NCBI GenBank assembly: GCA_937872185.1
Contig: CALMQN010000040.1
Location: 1 to 5,105, forward strand
Direction: 5' to 3'
Length of the DNA: 5,105 nt
Source: an uncultured bacterium
Lineage (GTDB): Bacteria; Patescibacteriota; Saccharimonadia; Saccharimonadales; Saccharimonadaceae
Each line of letters starts with the position of its first letter. Positions within the stretch are counted from its first letter, which is position 1. The notes below the pieces were generated by a model. It saw nothing but the letters and a program-made list of their open reading frames with translations. It searched no databases and was not told the DNA's origin. Both the position numbers and the translations under genes were made by a program. This document shows positions 1 to 5,105 of this stretch, one piece after another.

Positions 1-30
1 TACACTCTTTCCCTACACGCTCTTCCGATT
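1..30. other. Illumina sequencing adapter left on contig end (artefact)
   Basis: Bases 1-18 match exactly the end part of the Illumina TruSeq universal/read-1 adapter, and bases 19-29 match its last section, GCTCTTCCGAT. Compared with the known adapter, three bases (GAC or an equivalent shift) are missing between the two blocks and one C is missing near the junction with the insert. Two blocks of 18 and 11 identical bases in the right order leave little room for chance. This is therefore the contig end, not genome sequence. It supplies the last five sense codons and the TAG stop (bases 13-15) of the ileS reading frame. Confidence 0.96.
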
Positions 31-2361
31 CGCAAACGGTGCAAGTACCATCGATAACTGAACCAGCACGTAATGAAGCGTCCGATAGGCGTTATCCTTA
101 TCGGTATCATCACCCGATTTCCAAAAACGACGCCGTGAACGACGAACATACCAGTTACTGGCATCTTCGATAAACGGCAGGATCGGTTTCAAAGCATTCG
201 GTATGTCATAAGCGTCCATATGTTTTTCAACCTCGGCCGTCAGCTGATGAACGCGGCTAACTACCCACTGATCAAGCGGATTTGTGAGCTGCTCGGTGGG
301 GTCCGACAAGTCACCGGTAAATTCCCATTTGTCGACTTCGGCATACATCGTAAAGAAATCATACATGTTCCAAACCATACTGAGTTTTCGCGCCACGTCA
401 CTGACATCCTTGTCCTGCAGAGCAAAATCCTCGCCATTGAGCACCGGTGATTGTAGCAATAAAAAGCGCAGACTATCGGCCGAATACTGATCCATCAGCT
501 CATTCGGATCAGTGTAATTGCCATAACTCTTGCTCATTTTACGGCCGTCACTACCGGCGATTGTGCCGGTCACAATCACGTTTTTAAACACGTTCTGTCC
601 GAATAAACCGACGCTAATTGCGTGCAAGTAATAAAACCAGGCACGGACCTGTCCGACATACTCAACAATAAAATCACCTGGGAAATTTTGTTCAAACTTT
701 TCAACATTTTCAAATGGATAGTGAAACTGCGCAAACGGCATGCTGCCGCTTTCAAACCAACTGTCCATCACTTTATCTATACGACCATACTGCACGCCGT
801 CGATCTCGAACGTAATGTCATCGACCCACGGACGATGATAATCATCCAACTCGATGCCACTCAGCTCTTTCAGCTCGGCATAACTACCGATAACTTTGAC
901 ATGTTCTTCGCCACTACTGTCGATGCCCTTCCATACCGGCATCGCCGTCGCCCAAAAACGATCGCGTGATAAGTTCCAATCTGGCGCCGTTTCGATTGTT
1001 TTTTCAAATCGACCATGTTTTATATGATCAGGAAACCAATTAATGTGTTCAGTATTTTGCGCCAACATCTCTGTACGCTGGCCATCAATATCCATAAACC
1101 AACTGGGGTGCGCGCGGTACATAAGGCGATTGCCCGTCCGTGGGTTGTGCGGGTATTCATGTTGAATATAATCAATCTTCCACACTACACCGCGCTCTAA
1201 TAAGGTCTTTGCAATCGTCTTATTAATTGCCCACACGTCTTCACCCGCCCAGTCACCTTCGGTGTACAACCCGTATTCGTCCAGCACGTGCACAACAGGG
1301 ATATCATTCGCACGTGCCAGCGCAAAGTCCTCTTCACCATACGCAGGCGCCAAATGGACAATGCCGGTGCCAGATTCAGTTGTCACATAATCCGCAGCAT
1401 ACACTTCGTGTGCGTGTTCTCCGCGGTCGACGCCAAGTAATGGCTCATAGGTTTTGCCGACAAGTTTTGAGCCCTTAAACTCATGAAGAACTTCGTATGG
1501 AACTGGTTGATGTTTTTCGTCTGTAAATACTTTAGGGGCAAGGTCTTTTGCAAGGATAAATATCTCGTCTGCAACCTTCGCCTCGACATATTCTGTCTCG
1601 GAATTAACGGCTAAAGCCGTATTAGCAGGAAGAGTCCATGGCGTCGTTGTCCACGCCAAAAAGTATACCGGTAAGTTAAGCGTTTTAGTCGACTCGCCTA
1701 CTGATTCTGGAGTAAGTTCAAACTTCGTATAAACACTTGGGTCAGTAACGACCTGGTACGCGCCCGCGTCCATCGTCACCTCGGCCTTAGAAAGTGGCGT
1801 CGCCCACTTGGTGTCATACATCAGTACTCGTTCACCCTCATAAATCTTGCCCTTTTCGTATAGCTGTTTAAACGCCCACCACACAGACTCCATGTAATCT
1901 TTGTCCATGGTTTTATAGGCACCTTGAAAATCAACCCAGCGGCCAATCCGATCAATTGTTTCTTCCCACAGATTACCTGTTTGGATCATGCTCTCACGCG
2001 CCGTCGTAATATATTCCTCCAGGCTGACGCGAGTACCAATTTCGTGACGGTCAGTAATACCCAGCTTATTCTCGATAAAGTTTTCAGCGGGCAGCCCATG
2101 CGTATCCCAGCCCCAGACGCGTTCAACATGTTTGCCTTTCATCGTCTGATACCGTGGCACCGCATCTTTTACAATTGAACTCAGCAGCGTGCCATGATGT
2201 GGCACGCCTGTAATAAACGGCGGGCCGTCATAAAAAACAAACGAGTTATCTGTCGGGCGGGCTGCAACCGACTTTTCAAACGTCTTGTTTGTCTTCCACT
2301 TCAGCACCAAATCTTTTTCGTATTCAAGTGCGCGGCGACGGCTGTTTGCTTTGAATTTCAT
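31..2361 (-). CDS. ileS: Isoleucyl-tRNA synthetase, 3' end missing (contig end)
   Basis: This cytoplasmic class I synthetase charges tRNA-Ile with isoleucine using ATP. The 777 genuine residues show, in order: the class I signature at residues 51-58 (TGVPHHGT, where HHGT replaces the usual HxGH), the CP1 editing domain with the threonine-rich motif WTTTPWTLPAN from residue 237, GTGIVHLAPAYGEEDF from residue 331 with the expected editing-site Asp345, WNLSRDRFWATAMPVW before the second half of the catalytic fold, KMSKS at 608-612, and the helical anticodon-binding domain (DQWVVSRVHQL, NWYVRRSRRRFW). These motifs resemble the eukaryote-like type 2 IleRS, usually about 1,030-1,050 residues, so roughly 250 C-terminal residues are missing. 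The frame stops at bases 13-15 only because of adapter sequence; NRKSV is mostly adapter-encoded. The ATG at 2361 is chosen because AAAGGA lies 5 bases upstream and the N-terminus then has the usual family length. An in-frame ATG at 2427 lies inside the T-box and is rejected. An in-frame TTG at 2382, 7 bases after GAGG, remains possible. Confidence 0.95.
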
Positions 2362-2366
2362 TTGTT

Positions 2367-2372
2367 TCCTTT
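2367..2372 (-). promoter_or_regulatory. Ribosome binding site of ileS (AAAGGA)
   Basis: AAAGGA lies 5 bases before the ATG at 2361-2359, good Shine-Dalgarno spacing, and it decides the start in favour of MKFKAN. A second, stronger-looking site, GAAAGAGGTGAT at 2397-2386, lies further upstream. It is spaced for the in-frame TTG at 2382, but it also forms the 3' arm of the leader helix, so its role is more likely structural or sequestering. Confidence 0.7.
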
Positions 2373-2380
2373 CATAAAAC

Positions 2381-2448
2381 AAAAAATCACCTCTTTCGAA
2401 TGCCAGAGTCCTTACGGACGTTACCATCTGGCTTCCAAAAGAGATGAC
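2381..2448 (-). terminator. Possible conditional terminator or RBS-sequestering helix in the ileS leader
   Basis: Bases 2448-2437 pair with 2397-2386 (12 pairs including wobbles), and the helix continues in register through 2436-2427 with 2398-2407, with a single A-A mismatch at 2433/2401. The 3' arm, ending in GAGGTGAT, is followed directly by six T residues (2386-2381, one shared with the helix), as in an intrinsic terminator. The 5' arm shares bases 2448-2437 with the competing hairpin AAAAGAG-TCAT-CTCTTTT, so the two structures cannot coexist. The same helix would hide the Shine-Dalgarno-like GAGGTGA. The sequence alone does not say whether control is transcriptional or translational. Confidence 0.55.
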
Positions 2449-2524
2449 TCTTTTAGCACTTAGTTGTTCGATCTCACGTGTCGATTACCGTTTGAACTTC
2501 GTGGTTGATAGTCACTCATCAAAC
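2381..2524 (-). promoter_or_regulatory. T-box riboswitch leader of ileS, ultrashort Stem I type
   Basis: T-box leaders bind a specific tRNA and sense whether its 3' end is uncharged. The strongest evidence is the antiterminator at 2432-2402. Helix A1 is GCCAGA/TCTGGC (6 bp), the seven-base bulge is TGGTAAC (family form TGGNACC), and helix A2 is GTCC/GGAC closed by a GTAA tetraloop. TGGT can pair with ACCA of a tRNA having discriminator A, as tRNA-Ile does. Upstream, GTTTGA (2524-2519) pairs with TCAAAC (2495-2490). Inside it, TGA opposite GA next to GTG/CAC looks like a kink-turn, and the loop ACTATCAAC carries ATC, an isoleucine codon, at 2509-2507. A specifier in a terminal loop fits the ultrashort Stem I described for actinobacterial ileS leaders. 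TCGA/TCGA at 2484-2481 and 2471-2468 may be Stem II, and AAAAGAG/CTCTTTT (2454-2448/2443-2437) resembles Stem III. The antiterminator is near certain; the Stem I and Stem II details are inference. Confidence 0.87.
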
Positions 2525-2548
2525 ATATGCTTGAATGTTCTACCCTTT

Positions 2549-2577
2549 ATTTTACTCTTTCGGATCGATCTATGCAA
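2549..2577 (-). promoter_or_regulatory. Likely ileS promoter
   Basis: A -10 box TAAAAT (2554-2549, five of six consensus bases) stands 17 bases from a -35 box TTGCAT (2577-2572, three of six). The -35 overlaps the stop codon of the VKOR gene. Transcription would start near 2545-2541, about 20 bases before the first T-box helix, which is where a riboswitch transcript should begin. No terminator is visible between the VKOR gene and this promoter, so read-through from the upstream operon is also possible. Confidence 0.55.
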
Positions 2578-3193
2578 ACAGTGCCGAACCAAATTTCAGG
2601 AACACCAATACTACCAGAAGAACCAGCCAGCTAGCGACGATCAACTTATGAAAGTCCTTCTGCAAAAACGTCTGAATCATCTTATTACGTTTTTTATTAA
2701 AGCCAAATATGTTATCGCGAAGATTATAATGTGTCATTGTCGCAAGAATCATCGTGGTACTGAATGTCACAACCAAGCACCAAGGGCATAGAACTTGAAT
2801 GACGTACACACTGTTAAAGAATAGCCAGTAGGCAAAGATGGCACCTAGCAAGTACCCGATATTACCTGCAATCAAAAACCAACGAGGAAATTTTGTACCA
2901 CCAAGTCCCAGAACGGCAATCGTTACGACAACTGCAAACGCCATTAAACCAATGAACATGTTTGGAAAACCAAACACGCTGGCCTGCCATGTCTGCATTA
3001 CTTTCGAGCAATCAAGCACTATGTTAAACGAACACGACAATACAGCCTCGGGGTTCTTAATAACATGAATTTCCTCAACGGACAGTACGAATGCTGCACT
3101 TAGTGCAATCAAACCGAACGCCAGCATTGTCCCAAATGTCCACCGATTCGAACGTGTCATTTTATCATTCGATTTTTTGAAAAGTTTAAACAT
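2570..3193 (-). CDS. VKOR-family disulfide bond-forming membrane protein
   Basis: Bacterial vitamin K epoxide reductase homologues sit in the cytoplasmic membrane and reoxidise thiol oxidants outside it, passing electrons to quinone, the job DsbB does in other bacteria. This 207-residue protein shows the family cysteines: a loop pair Cys54 and Cys62 (C-x7-C) after the first membrane helix, and the quinone-side CPWC at 136-139. Hydrophobic segments lie near residues 20-38, 77-98, 105-125, 128-152 and 184-204: the four-helix core plus a fifth. In many bacteria the fifth helix leads into a fused thioredoxin domain; here the protein ends after it. The basic N-terminus (MFKLFKKSNDK) suits a cytoplasmic location. 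The start is supported by GAGGT at 3206-3202, 8 bases upstream. The start overlaps the end of the preceding thioredoxin-like gene by 8 bases, implying translational coupling. The substrate partner is not in the window. Confidence 0.9.
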   Translation of the reverse strand: MFKLFKKSNDKMTRSNRWTFGTMLAFGLIALSAAFVLSVEEIHVIKNPEAVLSCSFNIVLDCSKVMQTWQASVFGFPNMFIGLMAFAVVVTIAVLGLGGTKFPRWFLIAGNIGYLLGAIFAYWLFFNSVYVIQVLCPWCLVVTFSTTMILATMTHYNLRDNIFGFNKKRNKMIQTFLQKDFHKLIVASWLVLLVVLVFLKFGSALFA

Positions 3194-3443
3194 AATAACT
3201 TACCTCGCTTATAGTTGGCAGTGGCAATCCCCTCCACAAGTTTTGCATATGACTGTCATCCGACAATGCAATGACAGTGGGATATTCAACAATGTCATAT
3301 GCCCGACAAAATTGTTCGCCTGCAGGCTGCTCTGGGTCAAGCGTTTCGATGTCATGGCCTGTCTGACGCTTAAAATCGCGCAGATAATCCAGTACGTCGC
3401 GCGCGTGATCGCTTTCGTTTTTGTATACCACCACCACGCGCAT
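3186..3443 (-). CDS. Small thioredoxin-fold protein without a CxxC motif
   Basis: This 85-residue protein has the layout of a minimal thioredoxin or glutaredoxin fold: strand RVVVVYK at 2-8, a helix at about 12-28, strand IETLDPE, a short helix GEQFCRAYDI, then EYPTVIAL at 53-60. In the latter, YPT places a proline (Pro55) exactly where the family has its cis-Pro, and NLWRGLP may be the last strand. Where active members carry CxxC, this one reads NESDHA (9-14). The only cysteine is Cys46. It has no signal peptide or membrane segment, so it should be cytoplasmic and cannot do standard dithiol exchange. It starts 4 bases after nrdR and overlaps the VKOR gene by 8 bases. Its own ribosome site is weak (GAGAG about 10 bases upstream), so translation is probably coupled. 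A binding or accessory role is inferred; no specific function is recognised. The fold assignment is fairly confident and rests on pattern only. Confidence 0.75.
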   Translation of the reverse strand: MRVVVVYKNESDHARDVLDYLRDFKRQTGHDIETLDPEQPAGEQFCRAYDIVEYPTVIALSDDSHMQNLWRGLPLPTISEVSYYV

Positions 3444-3447
3444 CGGG

Positions 3448-3903
3448 CTATGACTCTCGACGCGTTTGACGACGCAGTTCCAAAATTTTCACAAAATCGT
3501 CAAGCGTTTTAAATTCATGATACACACTGGCAAAACGCACATACGCTACTTCGTTACGAGTCGCAAGCGCATCAAGCACTTTGTCGCCAATTTGTTTCGA
3601 TGTGATCTCATTTTCGCCGATTGCATACAGTGCATCTTCGATGTCGGTAATCATCTCTTCAACTTCTACCTCTGATGCGAAGAACTTTCCGACAGATTTT
3701 TTGATGGCATTTGATAATTTATCTCGATCAAATAACTCACGCGTATCGTCCTTTTTAACAACTGTCAGATTTGGTTTTTCAACCCGCTCATATGTCGTAA
3801 AGCGTTTGCCATCTGGTGCTTCGCGGCGGCGGCGAATCGTAACGCCGTCGCTGACTTCGCGTGATTCGATGACTCGGCTGTCGCCGATATTATATTTTGC
3901 CAT
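3448..3903 (-). CDS. nrdR: NrdR-like repressor of ribonucleotide reductase genes, lacking zinc cysteines
   Basis: NrdR senses ATP/dATP through an ATP-cone domain and represses ribonucleotide reductase genes at NrdR boxes. At 151 residues the protein has the normal family length. Recognisable landmarks are DSRVIESR (8-15), the arginine cluster IRRRRE (23-28), GKRFTTYE (32-39), then the ATP-cone from about residue 46 (LTVVKKDDTRELF) to the C-terminal part with VAYVRFASVYHEF. The usual N-terminal zinc ribbon has CPxC at the start and a CxxC before GkRF. Here the start is MAKYNIGDSR and the second knuckle is REAPDGKRF, one residue shorter, with no cysteine anywhere in the protein. The reading frame is intact on both sides, so this is not a frameshift. 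The gene begins 6 bases after ftsZ; a weak AGGG lies 4 bases before the ATG. No NrdR box was found in the window and no ribonucleotide reductase gene is present, so the target is inferred from the family. Confidence 0.9.
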   Translation of the reverse strand: MAKYNIGDSRVIESREVSDGVTIRRRREAPDGKRFTTYERVEKPNLTVVKKDDTRELFDRDKLSNAIKKSVGKFFASEVEVEEMITDIEDALYAIGENEITSKQIGDKVLDALATRNEVAYVRFASVYHEFKTLDDFVKILELRRQTRRES

Positions 3904-3909
3904 ATCGCC

Positions 3910-5105
3910 CTATGCTTCCTTGTCGTGTGATTTCTTGTTTTTCTTGCGGCGTCGCAGGAAAGCAGGCGTGTCAGATTCATCTTCGTTTTCAGTTGGTTGA
4001 TTCCAAATATCATGCGTGTTCTCTTCAGAGAATGCCGCCGCTGCCTCGCTGTGATCAAGGTTCATGTCGATGCCGCTTACGGCGTCATCTGATACGGTGG
4101 TGGTCGCTTCGTCAGACGTGTCGTCGCTCACTACTGGCTTTTGGTGAAAATAAGCAGAATCAAATCCAGTGGCGATGACCGTAATGATCAATTCGTCTTC
4201 CAGGTCAGGCTTCAATGTTGCACCAAAGATAATGTTTGCATCTGGTGAAACGGCACTGGTGATGATCTCGGCAGCTTCTTGAATCTCACTCATACTCATG
4301 TCGTACCCGCCCGTCACATTGAACAGCACGCCCTTGGCACCATCGATCGATACTTCAATTAGCGGTGATTCAATTGCCTGTTGTGCAGCCTGAAGCGCAC
4401 GATTGTCGCCACTTGCACGACCAATACCCATCAGGGCTGATCCAGCGTTGCTCATAATGGCCTTCACGTCGGCGAAGTCCAAGTTGATCAGCCCGTGTTC
4501 AGTAATCAGTTCTGAAATACCTTGCACACCTTGACGCAGTACATCATCGGCGATCTTAAAGGTTTCAAGGAGTGGTGTACGGCGGTCAATCGTTTGCAGT
4601 AAACGATCGTTAGGAATAGTGATCAGCGTGTCGACCTGGCGACCCAGCTGTGCAATTGCCCATTCGGCATTTTGACGACGCTTTTCACCTTCGAAACTAA
4701 ATGGTTTTGTTGCAACACCAACCACCAAAATACCCAAATCACGAGCAATCTCGGCAACAACGTGTCCCGCACCGCTTCCGGTACCACCACCAGCACCGAT
4801 GGTCACAAACACCATGTCGGCACCAGCTAACGTCTCACGGATCTCATCACGTGATTCATTAGCGGCCGCTTCACCCGTCGAAGGGTCAGCACCAGCGCCC
4901 AGGCCACCCGTTGTGGTGTGTCCAAGGTGCAATTTTACATCTGCTTTAGAGTTATGAAGTGCTTGCGCATCAGTGTTCATTGCAATAAACTGCACACCGG
5001 TCAGACCAGCGTCTTTCATTCGGTTGACGGCACTACCGCCTGCACCACCAACACCAACTACTTTGATGCTTGCAAACGTCTGGATATCGCTTGGTTTTAC
5101 TTCAG
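3910..5105 (-). CDS. ftsZ: Cell division protein FtsZ, first few codons outside the window
   Basis: FtsZ is the cytoplasmic tubulin-like GTPase that forms the division ring. The visible 397 residues begin EVKPSDIQTFASIKVVGVGG. The nucleotide-binding loop GVGGAGGSAVNRM (family GGGGGNAVNRM) lies at about 5058-5017, so only a short N-terminal piece is missing. FIAMNTDAQAL follows. The tubulin signature reads GGGTGSG (about 4770-4797), then AGH where most FtsZ have AAP. The T7 catalytic loop NLDFAD (4485-4468) keeps both acidic residues needed to hydrolyse the neighbour's GTP. The C-terminal domain ends in an acidic, low-complexity linker of about 55 residues, then the conserved partner-binding peptide DTPAFLRRR and a basic tail KKNKKSHDKEA. 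The in-frame ATG at 5019 is internal, as coding continues upstream with FtsZ-like sequence to the window edge. It is the first visible gene of the ftsZ-nrdR cluster; its promoter lies outside. Confidence 0.97.
   Translation of the reverse strand, partial: EVKPSDIQTFASIKVVGVGGAGGSAVNRMKDAGLTGVQFIAMNTDAQALHNSKADVKLHLGHTTTGGLGAGADPSTGEAAANESRDEIRETLAGADMVFVTIGAGGGTGSGAGHVVAEIARDLGILVVGVATKPFSFEGEKRRQNAEWAIAQLGRQVDTLITIPNDRLLQTIDRRTPLLETFKIADDVLRQGVQGISELITEHGLINLDFADVKAIMSNAGSALMGIGRASGDNRALQAAQQAIESPLIEVSIDGAKGVLFNVTGGYDMSMSEIQEAAEIITSAVSPDANIIFGATLKPDLEDELIITVIATGFDSAYFHQKPVVSDDTSDEATTTVSDDAVSGIDMNLDHSEAAAAFSEENTHDIWNQPTENEDESDTPAFLRRRKKNKKSHDKEA

Noticed and set aside
220..969. Plus-strand open frames opposite ileS
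   Set aside because: They mirror a well-supported synthetase gene on the other strand, show no recognisable family and lack convincing ribosome sites.
2359..2375. Five-codon ORF MKGNK whose TGA overlaps the ileS ATG, as a leader peptide
   Set aside because: It has no run of isoleucine codons, its ribosome site would be about 14 bases away, and the AAAGGA inside it serves ileS. Chance is the simpler view.
2437..2454. Perfect inverted repeat AAAAGAG-TCAT-CTCTTTT as a stand-alone terminator between the VKOR gene and ileS
   Set aside because: It is not followed by a T run on the minus strand and lies inside the T-box leader at the position of Stem III; it is better read as one arm of the switch.
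2362..2569. tRNA gene, CRISPR array or mobile element in the one intergenic region
   Set aside because: No cloverleaf, no repeated units and no terminal inverted repeats of element type were seen; the region is explained by the promoter and T-box leader.
3786..3903. Frameshift or false start as the cause of the missing NrdR cysteines
   Set aside because: Family landmarks DSRVIESR and RRRRE followed by GKRFTTYE are all in one frame on either side of the missing cysteines, and the start sits 6 bases after ftsZ, so no room is left for a longer N-terminus.
3765..4058. Minus-strand open frame overlapping the end of ftsZ and the start of nrdR
   Set aside because: It runs through two well-recognised genes in another frame, is rich in basic residues as expected of a shadow frame, and matches no family I know.

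Overview
This 5.1 kb bacterial stretch has every gene on the minus strand. Read in that direction, the order is ftsZ (first few codons lie outside the window), nrdR, a small thioredoxin-fold protein, a VKOR-family membrane protein, then ileS, which is cut off at the left end. Coding density is very high: gaps or overlaps of 6, 4 and -8 bases join the first four genes. The only real intergenic region is about 208 bases, between the VKOR gene and ileS, and it is filled by a promoter and an RNA leader. Gene style (compact genes, a eukaryote-like type of IleRS, a highly diverged NrdR) suggests a Candidate Phyla Radiation bacterium, most likely Candidatus Saccharibacteria (TM7). This rests on overall resemblance, not on a search, and is held at moderate confidence.

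Region by region: bases 1-30 are not genomic. They are a slightly shortened copy of the Illumina TruSeq read-1 adapter left on the contig end. Bases 31-2361 encode the first 777 residues of isoleucyl-tRNA synthetase; its apparent stop codon comes from the adapter. Bases 2381-2524 hold a T-box riboswitch: an ultrashort Stem I with an ATC (Ile) triplet in its terminal loop, a stem III-like hairpin, and a well-formed antiterminator with a seven-base bulge. It is driven by a promoter overlapping the end of the VKOR gene. Bases 2570-3443 encode a VKOR-type disulfide-forming membrane protein coupled by an 8-base overlap to a thioredoxin-like protein with no CxxC motif. Bases 3448-3903 encode an NrdR-like repressor that has lost all four zinc-ribbon cysteines. 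Bases 3910-5105 encode FtsZ.

How the parts work together: ftsZ, nrdR, the thioredoxin-like gene and the VKOR gene look like one transcription unit linking cell division, control of deoxynucleotide synthesis and extracytoplasmic disulfide formation. The ileS gene appears separately controlled by its own promoter and by sensing uncharged tRNA-Ile. The points most worth a second look are the T-box and its odd downstream folding, the cysteine-free NrdR, the CxxC-less thioredoxin partner of VKOR, the altered HIGH motif of IleRS, and the adapter contamination.
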